Shown here one piece after another: positions 10,601 to 17,745 of a stretch of 20,000 nt of DNA. Under the pieces are notes generated by a model. The model saw only the letters and a list, made by a program, of their open reading frames with translations, was not told the origin of the DNA and searched no databases. Made by a program: the position numbers and the translations under genes. This DNA is from Chrysomallon squamiferum (taxonomy: Eukaryota; Mollusca; Gastropoda; Neomphalida; Peltospiridae), in contig CM022673.1 of the NCBI GenBank assembly GCA_012295275.1, forward strand, positions 15,226,310 through 15,246,309. The letters run 5' to 3'. The first letter of the stretch is position 1. The number at the start of each line of letters is the position of its first letter.

Positions 10601-11840
10601 GAAACCGATCAGAATATTTATTACAAATTTAATTTCCAAACATGTGCCCAAAGAAACAAAATCAGATAAATTAGCTTTCTGAAAAAAAGAGAATAAAAAC
10701 ACCCCAATAACCCACATTGTTATACTTCATTTTTTTTTTTTTTTTTTTTTCACCCGTGCGTTCTTGTTCTATTATTCTCTTCAGAAAAAGAAAAAGAAAA
10801 AGAAAGAGAAAAAAGTTTGCCCCCTCTGAAAATAACCACACCCATTCCCGAAACAAAAGGAAAGTCAAGTCAACAAGGTGCAAGTAAGTATAATAAAACA
10901 TTTCTGTTAATTATGAATGTAAGTAGTCATGTGTGTATGTGTGTATGTATGTTTAAATAGTAAAGCATGGTTTATCAAGTGCCAACTATGTGGTAACTAA
11001 CTACACTCTTGATTGTTTGGATGTTTGTATACACGTAATAATCGGTGAGCTTAAATTAAACTGGTTTACAAACTGTGGACTATACATCAAGAGATTAAAC
11101 ATTATTGTACTGTATGGTTCCAGCTCGAATACAATACAATATACACATGTAAAGGTCACCAGTGATATATAAATATATTTTCAGAATAAAGTATTAAACG
11201 ATAATAAATGAATAAATATTTATTTAAGGATACCTTAAAAGATTTCTAATTTAAAATATCAAACACCTCATGTATGTATAATGTATAATGTACTAGTTTT
11301 ATCAGTTGTTTGCAATGCGCAGCAATTAACAAAGACTTTCATGCAGCACGGAAAATTAAAAAAATATGGATTAAACGAATAACGATAACGATCGAGCATT
11401 TGAAAATTCTATTTAATAAAATCTTCCAAAGCCATCACTGTCATCGTAAATTTTCATACAATAATCTTGATATCGTTGAGTGAATCTAAATCTCCTGATT
11501 TCACTGATGTCAGTGCGACTCGGAAATAGAACAAAGCTGTCTGCAATACTGAAACCTTTCTCGTACTGAAACACAATTATTTACAACGAAAATGCAAATG
11601 CAGACATGAAGAATATCTGACCATAGTACTACATTTCATATCATAATTTTTGTCTGAGCTCTCAATTCTCCCAGATGTCAGTGCTGTTTTGATGATGCTC
11701 ATGCTTCCTAGATGATCCCTACAACCGTGAATATTTATTAAGTCGATTATTTTTCAGATAGCGCCGAGTTTCCTTTGAGTAATATCTTCTCCATGATTAC
11801 CATATTCTTGCTGTCAACGGTGGTCAAAGAAAATCTCTGA
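110..11840 (+). CDS. Partial multi-exon gene: six-cysteine-module surface protein (3' part, 12 exons)
   Basis: Joined coding exons are 110-224, 711-838, 1477-1597, 1838-1965, 2156-2270, 4402-4523, 4959-5061, 5560-5681, 7222-7333, 9726-9856, 10785-10883 and 11758-11840. They stay in one open frame and give about 458 residues here; the start lies left of the window. Every intron begins with GT and ends with AG. Exons 1-10 encode five six-cysteine modules, exon 11 a charged and Pro/Thr-rich linker, exon 12 a hydrophobic tail and stop. Cysteine spacing is nearly fixed, and the intron positions relative to the cysteines are identical in all five modules, so these exons are very unlikely to be chance ORFs. 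Several N-x-S/T sequons fit a secreted or cell-surface protein. A distant relation to other six-cysteine extracellular repeats (for example nematode DUF19/T20D4.11-like proteins) is possible, but I could not establish it; the function is unknown. Confidence 0.86.
342..428. repeat. Palindromic (AAT)n-(ATT)n microsatellite
   Basis: About 16 AAT units pass at position 390/391 into about 12 ATT units. The two arms are complementary and would fold into one long hairpin in single-stranded DNA or in the intron RNA. Confidence 0.9.
656..707. repeat. (TTA)n microsatellite forming the acceptor tract of exon 2
   Basis: About 17 TTA units end within three bases of the exon 2 boundary, so the repeat takes the place of a normal polypyrimidine tract. 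The last unit reads attattacag. Confidence 0.9.
711..838 (+). CDS. Exon 2: module 1, second half (Cys4-Cys6)
   Basis: 128 bp (1 + 42 codons + 1). It encodes LNNYSSCVENL and then two further cysteines: C-x9-C-x21-C. Cys4 lies eight residues after Cys3 of exon 1. The donor gtcagt splits the third codon after Cys6. An NYS sequon lies just before Cys4. B-type exons share L-x2-Y-x2-C-V near their start (exons 2, 4, 6, 8). Confidence 0.87.
839..1476 (+). other. Intron, 638 bp, phase 1
   Basis: Contains T-rich (1175-1210) and A-rich stretches (1310-1420, with an A run at about 1381-1399), and nothing that looks like an exon or RNA gene. An ORF that starts in exon 2 in another frame and runs into this intron is a shadow. 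Confidence 0.7.
1477..1597 (+). CDS. Exon 3: module 2, first half
   Basis: 121 bp (2 + 39 codons + 2). The acceptor is tttatttttcag, the donor gtgagt. The peptide contains NCMNRTMEC and ends ...TSMC: C-x6-C-x20-C. It has two sequons, NRT between Cys1 and Cys2 and NAS further on. The phase-2 donor falls directly after Cys3, as in exon 1. Confidence 0.86.
1731..1796. repeat. (GA)n microsatellite in intron 3
   Basis: About 33 uninterrupted GA units, about 40 bp upstream of the acceptor of exon 4, in a short 240-bp intron (1598-1837). The coding strand is purine-rich here, the reverse of the TC tracts elsewhere. A short AAT tract lies at 1613-1636. Confidence 0.95.
1838..1965 (+). CDS. Exon 4: module 2, second half
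   Basis: 128 bp, the same length and phases as exon 2. It encodes LDQYTSCVEKL, then C-x9-C-x21-C. Cys3 to Cys4 is again eight residues. Spacing and length mark modules 1 and 2 as the closest pair. The donor is gtataa. The next intron (1966-2155, 190 bp) is A-rich and simple. Confidence 0.88.
2156..2270 (+). CDS. Exon 5: module 3, first half
   Basis: 115 bp (2 + 37 codons + 2). The acceptor follows a T-run (tatttttttcag) and the donor is a consensus gtaagt. The peptide contains QCINTFKVCFSHFNHS and ends NIC: C-x6-C-x21-C. An NHS sequon begins five residues after Cys2, the same place as in exons 1 and 9. Confidence 0.86.
3424..3501. repeat. (TC)n microsatellite
   Basis: About 39 uninterrupted TC units within the 2.1-kb intron. 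The minus strand reads as an Arg-Glu repeat, which explains an apparent ORF there. Confidence 0.95.
3711..3897. repeat. T-rich low-complexity tract
   Basis: Nearly all T with scattered C, G and A, including a T run at 3752-3775. It lies about 500 bp upstream of the exon 6 acceptor. No coding or RNA signal. Confidence 0.8.
4402..4523 (+). CDS. Exon 6: module 3, second half
   Basis: 122 bp (1 + 40 codons + 1), six bases shorter than exons 2 and 4. It encodes LSNYSRCVAGI, then C-x7-C-x21-C; the two missing residues lie between Cys4 and Cys5. The NYS sequon sits in the same place as in exon 2. Acceptor aatttcag, donor gtataa. The frame stays open past the donor to an A-run and stop at about 4597, which is intron read-through, not a longer exon. 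Confidence 0.88.
4524..4958 (+). other. Intron, 435 bp, phase 1, with AAT tract
   Basis: Holds an A run (4566-4580), a long AAT tract (about 4735-4793) and a TTTA/TTTTA repeat (about 4918-4953) that runs up to the acceptor ttttacag. Nothing else recognised. Confidence 0.75.
4735..4793. repeat. (AAT)n microsatellite
   Basis: About 19 AAT units on the coding strand inside the intron between exons 6 and 7. Confidence 0.92.
4959..5061 (+). CDS. Exon 7: module 4, first half
   Basis: 103 bp (2 + 33 codons + 2), the shortest A-type exon. The peptide contains SCSVLTQCNRN and ends SSMC: C-x5-C-x19-C. An NIT sequon lies seven residues after Cys2. The acceptor is preceded by a TTTA repeat; the donor is a consensus gtaagt. 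Confidence 0.85.
5062..5559 (+). other. Intron, 498 bp, phase 2, with ACTC-rich tract
   Basis: The first half is ordinary AT-rich sequence. The second half (about 5330-5556) is a degenerate ACTC/ACTCAA repeat that continues into the acceptor. Confidence 0.75.
5330..5556. repeat. Degenerate (ACTC)n / ACTCAA tandem repeat
   Basis: Units such as actcactcaa recur over about 225 bp with many substitutions. The tract ends at ttcactttcag, so it supplies the pyrimidine content in front of exon 8. A Ser/Thr/Leu/His-rich ORF across it is a repeat artefact. Confidence 0.85.
5560..5681 (+). CDS. Exon 8: module 4, second half
   Basis: 122 bp (1 + 40 codons + 1), matching exon 6. It encodes LEHYFRCVDKAVTTC and a final cysteine: C-x7-C-x21-C, with Cys3 to Cys4 eight residues. 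The shared seven-residue gap links modules 3 and 4. The donor is gtaagt. Confidence 0.88.
6037..6128. repeat. A-run followed by AAT, AAAT and AAAAT repeats
   Basis: A14 (6037-6050), then AAT, then AAAT units, then AAAAT units: a graded simple repeat that has changed unit length along its course. Confidence 0.85.
6439..6483. repeat. A45 homopolymer, possible retroposon tail
   Basis: An uninterrupted run of 45 A after ggaggaaat. It may be the 3' tail of a plus-strand retroposed sequence, but I cannot identify an element body or target-site duplication, so a plain microsatellite is equally likely. Confidence 0.6.
7222..7333 (+). CDS. Exon 9: module 5, first half
   Basis: 112 bp (2 + 36 codons + 2). 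The acceptor is tttttcattcaag and the donor gttcgt, the least consensus-like donor in the gene. The peptide contains NCIELLSCHMNYNMTS and ends TYWC: C-x5-C-x20-C. The NMT sequon begins five residues after Cys2. The split codon again directly follows Cys3. Confidence 0.82.
7565..7629. repeat. Compound (AAC)n-(AAT)n microsatellite
   Basis: AAC units pass into about 14 AAT units, with looser AAC/AGT/ATG sequence on both sides (7440-7720). Minus-strand poly-Tyr and poly-Ile ORFs here are products of the repeat. Confidence 0.88.
8766..8950. repeat. Degenerate TAC/TAT trinucleotide-rich tract
   Basis: Irregular tactactatt-type triplets over about 185 bp; an old, mutated trinucleotide repeat. Confidence 0.75.
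9059..9690. repeat. AT-rich minisatellite, about 16 degenerate units of roughly 40 bp
   Basis: The segment taacttaattaca recurs about 16 times (starting near 9059, 9098, 9133, 9170, 9224, 9268, 9338, 9374, 9412, 9541, 9582, 9618 and 9657, among others). It is usually followed by a gtaataaat-like part and by taatatgttatcttt. Spacing varies from about 30 to 54 bp. It ends about 35 bp before the acceptor of exon 10. Confidence 0.85.
9726..9856 (+). CDS. Exon 10: module 5, second half
   Basis: 131 bp (1 + 43 codons + 1), the longest B-type exon. The peptide includes YLQTAITCSKRV, then C-x9-C-x22-C and ends ...TCSP. The L-x2-Y element of other B exons is altered, and Val after Cys4 is replaced by Ser, so this last module is the most divergent. 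The acceptor is gaatgtttcag, the donor gtaaaa. It is the last cysteine-containing exon of the gene. Confidence 0.85.
9857..10784 (+). other. Intron, 928 bp, phase 1
   Basis: Contains CAA-type sequence just after the donor, a GTAT/AAAT repeat at about 9975-10015, and T runs at 10083-10101 and 10730-10750. The remainder is AT-rich without recognisable features. Confidence 0.7.
10785..10883 (+). CDS. Exon 11: Lys/Glu run and Pro/Thr linker
   Basis: 99 bp (2 + 32 codons + 1), phase 1 on both sides, so it could be skipped without a frameshift. It starts with an AAAAAG-type repeat encoding KEKEKEREK, followed by SLPPLKITTPIPET and a Ser/Gln-rich end. It has no cysteine. The acceptor is ttctattattctcttcag and the donor gtaagt. 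A flexible, possibly O-glycosylated stalk between the modules and the C-terminal anchor fits; that role is inference. Support is weaker than for the module exons because no homologous exon exists in the window. Confidence 0.68.
10884..11757 (+). other. Intron, 874 bp, phase 1
   Basis: AT-rich, few simple repeats. A short plus-strand ORF (10990-11172) has no recognisable features. I see no additional exon. Confidence 0.65.
11758..11840 (+). CDS. Exon 12: terminal exon with hydrophobic tail and stop
   Basis: 83 bp from acceptor gattatttttcag to a TGA at 11838-11840, entered in phase 1. The joined peptide reads GANSAEFPLSN, then the hydrophobic stretch IFSMITIFLLSTVV, then KENL and stop. Small residues (A, N, S) about ten residues before a 14-residue hydrophobic segment near the C-terminus resemble a GPI-anchor signal. 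The charged KENL end is unusual for such a signal, so a short membrane anchor is an alternative. The frame, phase and acceptor all fit; transcript evidence would be decisive. Confidence 0.68.
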
Positions 11841-12159
11841 GGATTGAGCAGAAAGGCTCAGGTTATAGTGTCTAACAACAGGTTATTATCAATATCTTAG
11901 TAATAATTAATCTCTTTTGTATAACACAAAACATCTGTGAATTTATGGCAAGCGTTATTGTCTAGTTAGGAAGTATTACTGTTATTACCATTTTTGTTAT
12001 TATTAGTACTAGCACCACTACTAGTACTACGATTATGGGAATTGTGCACTTTGGAATTATTATTATTATTGCTATTATTACTATTGCTACTACTACTATT
12101 TTAGCTATTGTATAGTACTGGTACTTTCGAAGGTTACAATGATGATCTTAACGTTTTTT

Positions 12160-12290
12160 TAATATTTATACTATTTTTGTTTTGTTCTGTTTTTTTTTTT
12201 TGTTTTTTTTTGTTCTGCTTCTTTTGTTCTATTTTTTTTTTTTTTTTCTTTTGCGGTGGATTTCTTATTTTTATTTTATTTTTTATTTCC
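12160..12290. repeat. T-rich low-complexity tract
   Basis: T runs broken by C and G; it gives a Phe/Leu/Cys-rich ORF that is an artefact of composition. Confidence 0.8.
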
Positions 12291-12505
12291 TAGTTTTAGA
12301 CTTTTTATCATTTCATTTTATTTTAGTCAATGTGTGTTTCTGACAAATTATTTCAAAGAACTTTAATGTATAATTTTACTGAAACACTACTCGGTGACTC
12401 TGTCATAGAGTACATTTATTTTTATAATCAACAATAGTTTTGTTTTATTAATAATTACCAGCGCTATCTATTATAAGCTCAGAAATACACGAAACATTAT
12501 TACAT

Positions 12506-12565
12506 ATGATGATGATAATGAAGATGATGATGATGATAATAATAATAATAATAATAATAATAATA
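12506..12565. repeat. Compound (GAT)n-(AAT)n microsatellite
   Basis: Several GAT units pass directly into about ten AAT units. Confidence 0.88.
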
Positions 12566-13381
12566 GTTCCTAACTCTTGTTGTAAGATATCAGGTGTTTC
12601 GTATGCATCATAAAATAGATACATTATTAATAGGACGCTGATAACAAGAGATCACACAAAAACCTTCTCAATGAGTAAACACAAACAATAACAATAACAA
12701 TAATAAGTTTTAAAAAAAGTACTATAGAAATACCAAACCCCCAAAAAATTAAAAATTAAAAATTAAAAAGGAAAAAAAGTAAAAAAGAAAAGAAAAGAAA
12801 AAACCCTTCGAAAGAAAACAAATTATCATTTTCTTAAACTAACTGAAATAGAGGATTACAAATCCGAATTCTTGTTATCAGAAGCCAGAATTCAAACCAC
12901 CTTTTTAACTTTCATATCTTCAATTCCCGACGCCTACATCGTTTTACCACTGCTATCTAAAATATCAGTAAAACACAGAATAATAAAAAATAAATAAAAA
13001 AATAAATAAAAAAGCAATACAAAATCCCATAATTTTATTATACAACGTTCAGTAGGATTATATGACCGTTTTGCAAACCGCACCACTATCTTTTAATAAA
13101 TATTATAAAACAAATTGGAAACAATTTAATATTGCACCAAGAGGTTTTATATTGGGATTATTCTGTAATTGGCCAAGCTTATGTTTATAATTGGAAGAGT
13201 TAAAACTTCTATTAAATGAAAATACTTCCGTGATCAATGCATTTTAGTGTCGCTGATTTAATAGTGTTATATAACTTTCAACTTAGGAATTGTTTTGACT
13301 TAGGTTTATGCATATTAGATTGTATATGTTAATTAAGTTTGTTTCTTAAAAATGTCCTTATCGCTGATAAGTTTAATAATA

Positions 13382-13383
<2 letters not shown>

Positions 13384-13431
<48 letters not shown>
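13384..13431. repeat. (AAT)n microsatellite
   Basis: About 16 AAT units, 50 bp left of a long TC tract. Confidence 0.92.
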
Positions 13432-13432
<1 letters not shown>

Positions 13433-13475
13433 TTATTAATAAATTAATTTGTTAATATGTAAATAATGTATTTCT

Positions 13476-13587
<112 letters not shown>

Positions 13588-13624
13588 TGTATAATATATA
13601 ACTTTGTAATGTTATGATGTTAAA

Positions 13625-13924
13625 GGGGCCATCCATAAAGTATGTACGACAGGAATAATCGTTACATGCTTTTGAAAAATACAGTAATGTTAAAATGTAA
13701 ACCTCATTCAATGTCCATTATTCTTTTTTTTTAAAGTAGTATTTAATTAAACTTGTTCCCCTGATTTCCTCAAAATTATTTAATTATTTAAATCACTTTT
13801 AATCGTACGAGATCGTTTAAGTAGATTACTGAGACACGCAGGGGGTAGACTTAAGATATATAAAATATTTACAAGACGGCAGGGAATTAGAAATTGTTTG
13901 TTAACGTGCCTTATGGATGACCCC
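13625..13924. mobile_element. MITE-like element with terminal inverted repeats (300 bp)
   Basis: The left end ggggccatccataaagtatg and the right end ccttatggatgacccc are inverted repeats (ggggccatccataa against ttatggatgacccc, one mismatch). The interior is AT-rich and non-coding. From memory, termini of the type GGGGCCATCCATAAA...ACGT occur in many non-autonomous repeats of animal genomes; I do not assign a superfamily. A target-site duplication is not clear. Confidence 0.7.
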
Positions 13925-13928
13925 CAAA

Positions 13929-13989
13929 ATATGTAATATATATATATCTAAATATTATAATTATTTATGTATATGTATATATATATACA
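13929..13989. repeat. TA-rich microsatellite pair
   Basis: Short AT tracts (atatatatat) just right of the MITE-like element; the sequence following to 14220 is AT-rich without features. Confidence 0.7.
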
Positions 13990-14224
13990 GTATATTGGAT
14001 AATCCTTTTACATTTTCATGATGTACTATGATGCCTTGGCCCAAAAAACTTACAGTTTATTGATAATTATATATTTGTAGTTTTGTACGCTTTTTGTAGA
14101 TTAAAAAAGTTTATATAAATGCTTTAATGTATTATTTTTTTCACTGCAATAATGTAAATAATTTACCTGTTATCTGTATATCTTTATCTAATCTGAAACG
14201 AGTACTTATATTCAGCATTTTGCA

Positions 14225-14226
<2 letters not shown>

Positions 14227-14268
<42 letters not shown>
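14227..14268. repeat. (TG)n microsatellite
   Basis: About 21 TG units. A Cys-Val repeat ORF on the plus strand is an artefact. Confidence 0.95.
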
Positions 14269-14270
<2 letters not shown>

Positions 14271-14394
14271 TCACAAATAAATATTATATTTAATAATGTG
14301 TTTCAAATGTTTGTTATTATTTTTTTCCATTGTGCTTTCTCAATATTTTGTATTTTTTCTGTCAATAAAAAAGGCATATTTGACCTCACATAGG

Positions 14395-15170
14395 CTTATT
14401 CCCGATTCTGGCAGTGAGATTATAACACATCTTAATTGGACACGCCAGTTGTTCCATTTCTTATTGCTCACCCTTACTAATTGGTCTTCCGTCACCTTAA
14501 TTGATGTACTTTTGTTAAACAGTATTTTGTCCACAATTCGAAGACAACTGCGCTCTCATCCGAGGAACGGATGTGGTCTTTAACTCTGCTCACCACAGTC
14601 CCAACCGGTGTAGTAGTCACGGTGGCAAGGCACCTCAAATATAAATATCTCCATGGAACCGTACTATCGTAGTTACTAATCCGCTGTGCATACCTAAAAC
14701 CATCAAGTATGAGGTCCGCACCTGGTTTTCTGCCATCTAAAATTTCCCCCTTCGAAGCCATGATCAAACACAACAAACATCTTGACTGTACAGTATTTAT
14801 ATAGGTAGTATTTCATGTCTCCAAACTTTACGTTATAACATTAATTTGCTTGCAACCTCTACACTGGCTACCCTCTTCATACATCTCTTAATTGATCTCG
14901 TTAACTCCTTAACGTCTAAATTGGTAATATAACATTAATTTCATGTCTCCAGACATTAATTTTCTTGCAGTCTCTATTCCGGCTCACCTCTACTTTTCAC
15001 TGCTCATTAAGGTTAATCTCGTTAATCGCGTTAATCGCCCCCTCTGTTCTTCACACGTTATCCTCGTCCGTCTAAATTGGCCTTAATTGCACACGCCAAT
15101 TGTCCCATTTCTGGAAGCGAATTAGAACACCTCACCGCTTACCTAATCTGGCGACTGCAAGTTTTGGGAA
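14395..15170. repeat. Complex repeat block with internal direct repeats, less AT-rich than its surroundings
   Basis: A 31-bp segment beginning cttaattg and containing cacgcca and ccatttct occurs at 14431-14461 and 15082-15112 in the same orientation with three mismatches. The motif ctggcagtgagatt...aacac before the first copy resembles ctggaagcgaatt...aacac after the second. Between them, 14811-14924 and 14939-15080 are a diverged tandem duplication, both starting tttcatgtctcc and ending taaattgg. The block encloses the FLYWCH-like ORF and looks like mobile or satellite-derived DNA. Confidence 0.65.
14492..14776 (-). pseudogene. Decayed FLYWCH-type zinc-finger ORF (transposon-related?)
   Basis: The 94-residue ORF has an internal start giving MASKGEILDG, then LILDGFRY, a Trp-Arg (PWR), RCLATVTTTPVG and KDHIRSSDES. 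This order (L-x-x-D-G-F-x-Y, W, C-x-A, T, G, D-H) matches FLYWCH zinc fingers, which in invertebrates are often found at the N-terminus of Mutator-like transposase genes or domesticated relatives. Two of the expected ligands look lost: the Cys after Trp-Arg is Tyr, and the second His of the H-x-H pair is Arg. A TATA-like tataaata on the minus strand lies at about 14794-14801, upstream of the start. No transposase follows. I regard it as a relic fragment; the match is by eye. Confidence 0.5.
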
Positions 15171-16205
15171 CATACTCTCACATGATCTTGTCATTTAAAA
15201 TTTTATTAGAAAAAGTCAAGCAAGGATTTTATATATGATGTTTCTACTGTGGACTCCAATATAACCTAGTAGAGGATGGATCCTTCAGACTGTGGCTTCT
15301 CGGACTCCTCTTTATATGAAATGAAATAAACAGTCCAACGTTTGAAGGGCTGAGCAATGAAAGTGATAACAGCTATAACGATATGAAGTAGGACTAAAAA
15401 GATGTTAGAGATGGTGTGTGAGAGTTTGAGTATTAGAGTTAATTTTGTTAGATCGTTAATCAAAGAGATAATATAATACATAGTCTTACTCAACAATCAG
15501 TTTAGGAGCCAGTACCGGGAAACGATCCAGGTGAAAATAGTTCTTAACATCGACAGCGTAACTATATATATATATATATATGTATATGTAAAAACACAAA
15601 ACACACACACACAGACACACACAAACAACAAACCCACAGCCACAACAAAAAATACAATACACCAGTTTAGTTTAAAAGAGGATGACAAAAACGAATTAGC
15701 CACTTTCATTCCACTCTCAAAACCAGCAGCAGCAATCACAGCAAGAATAACAACGACGACGACAACATCAAACATCTTAGGCTCTAGTAGTTATGACTGA
15801 TTTGTGATTAATAACTTTGACATTAAGTTAATAAACCTACAGATTGTTAGAATAATAAAACCGCAGGTGTGAAAGAAAACAGTTTATTTGCACTTAAAAA
15901 ATCTCGCATTTCTCAAAGTTTGTTTGTTTAAGATTAATCTGACAGGTTTGTTTTTCACCAGAAGTAAAATCGATTAGAAAGTAATAATTTATTTGGCGGT
16001 AAGATACTGGAATAGCAAATACGTTCATAATGTATAAGCCAGTAAAAGCGTTTTTTTTTCGTTTTAAAAGTGTTTAATGGAACTTAAAGAAAAAGCTCAA
16101 TATTTTTCTTTGAAGTGCAATATGTTAAATGTACGTGAAAATTAGCATGGTTGTTATGGAAGTACATATTATGTTGTATGTATATATATATATATATACC
16201 ATTCA
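15171..16205. other. Intergenic sequence with TA and CA repeats
   Basis: Contains a TA tract (15563-15582), a CA-rich tract (15595-15625), and AAC/AGC triplets near 15720-15770. Minus-strand ORFs at 15266-15496 and 15497-15775 are hydrophobic and partly repeat-derived; a two-exon reading is possible but weak. Nothing else recognised. Confidence 0.6.
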
Positions 16206-16219
16206 AATATAAATGAATT

Positions 16220-16278
16220 GAAATAATAATAATAATATTAATAATAATAACAACAACAACAACAACAGCAATAATAGC

Positions 16279-16346
<68 letters not shown>

Positions 16347-16400
16347 GAAAAAAGAGGAAGAAGAAGAAGAAGAAGAAGAAGAAGAAGAAGAAGAAAGAAG
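16220..16400. repeat. Compound AAT-AAC-AAT-GAA microsatellite
   Basis: AAT (16223-16248), AAC (16249-16268), a long AAT run (16279-16346), then a GAA run (about 16357-16395). The purine-rich strand is plus at the right end. Minus-strand poly-Ile, poly-Tyr and poly-Leu ORFs are artefacts. Confidence 0.92.
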
Positions 16401-17009
16401 AAAAATACATTATGTACCATAGAAGAGATAGAGAGAAAAATTGAGCGGTAGAAGAAAAAGAAAAAGAGAAAGAGAGAAAAAATGAAAGTGAAAGGAAGAA
16501 AGATACATATATAAAAAAATATATTTGTCTTGAAACTGCCTCTCTCCAAGCAGATCTGTAATTCCATATACTGCAATGCCATCACACGTTTAATGCAATC
16601 GCTTTAAATAAAATGTCAATCACGTGAACAAGGAACCGCTTTATAGACTTACCAAGTTCAAGACGGAAACTTGTGGTCCGAACACCATCCGGTTAAACCA
16701 AGCATTAGAATTAATAGTGCCCGCAAGGCGGTTTGTCGATGTTTCGCTCGTTAGTTTTACTTAAATTGATGTAATTATAATGGAATTCAGAGAGCTGCAG
16801 GCCAAATACTTCGTCATACCCAGATTCAGTTATTTGTCCTTCTTATCAGATTGTTGTAACGAAACTTGGTCAAGGTGACCTTTTCAAAGATGTATTCTTG
16901 TAAGAGTGTTATAGATCTGAAAGATTTTTTTTGTGATGTCACTAATACCAATGAAACTTTTACTTTTTTTGCTCTAAAGCTGTTTGTTTTTAAAGAGGTA
17001 TGGTGGCTT
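16401..17009. other. Intergenic sequence, no feature recognised
   Basis: A-rich and GA-rich at first (to 16500), then mixed-composition DNA at about 16540-16900 without a supported ORF, tRNA or repeat family. Confidence 0.6.
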
Positions 17010-17035
17010 TCTCTCTCTCTCTCCCTCCCTCCCTA

Positions 17036-17125
<90 letters not shown>
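17010..17125. repeat. (TC)n microsatellite with imperfect left end
   Basis: An imperfect CTCC/CT start (17010-17042) and about 41 perfect TC units (17043-17125). All ORFs over it are Ser-Leu or Arg-Glu repeat artefacts. Confidence 0.95.
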
Positions 17126-17129
<4 letters not shown>

Positions 17130-17648
17130 TGTCTGTTTCCCTCTCTGACTTCCACACACCGCTCTCTTTAGTCTCTGTATATGTCTGTCATTCTCTAAGA
17201 CTTTTTGTCTGTATCGAGAAACCTTCTCATTGCGAATATGAATCACAATCAAACTGGATAAAGAGTATTTAACTATTTTAGACAAAAAAGTAATAAACAA
17301 AAATAAGAAATTCGATATCATATTTTATTTGGCTTCCAATCATGACCAATCCTTGTAATGTTATTTGAGAACTTTTTTTGTTGTAAATAATCATTAAAAT
17401 GCCAATGGTGGTCGATACCTTAGTAAAGGCAACTTTTTATATACCAGTTATATGTTTTTATTTTGATTATAATAATTTCTCCTCATTGTTTTGAAGTAAA
17501 AAATTCTGACCTTGGTTTCTGCGTGAAATTTTCATTGAATAATTCGATTTGTCTACTGTGATTTTGTTTAAGATGGGTTTCTATGATTAGGTAAGCATTC
17601 TACATAAGGCATATAATTCAGCAGAAAGAAAAAGAAATAAGAAAAAGA
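17126..17648. other. Intergenic sequence, no feature recognised
   Basis: AT-rich, pyrimidine-rich at the left end. I find no splice-supported exon or RNA gene. Confidence 0.6.
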
Positions 17649-17684
17649 AATAACAACAACAACAACAACAGTAATAATAAAAAA

Positions 17685-17728
<44 letters not shown>

Positions 17729-17745
17729 AACAATAACAATAACAG
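17649..17745. repeat. Compound (AAC)n-(AAT)n microsatellite
   Basis: AAC units (17651-17671), then AAT (about 17673-17727), then AAC/AAT again; the same order as at 7565-7629 and 16249-16346. Confidence 0.9.

Noticed and set aside
16084-16585. Minus-strand ORFs of 108 and 115 codons
   Set aside because: Mostly translations of GAA and AAT microsatellites.
16630-16760. Possible tRNA-derived SINE in a less AT-rich stretch
   Set aside because: I found no A-box/B-box pair, no tRNA fold and no A-tail.
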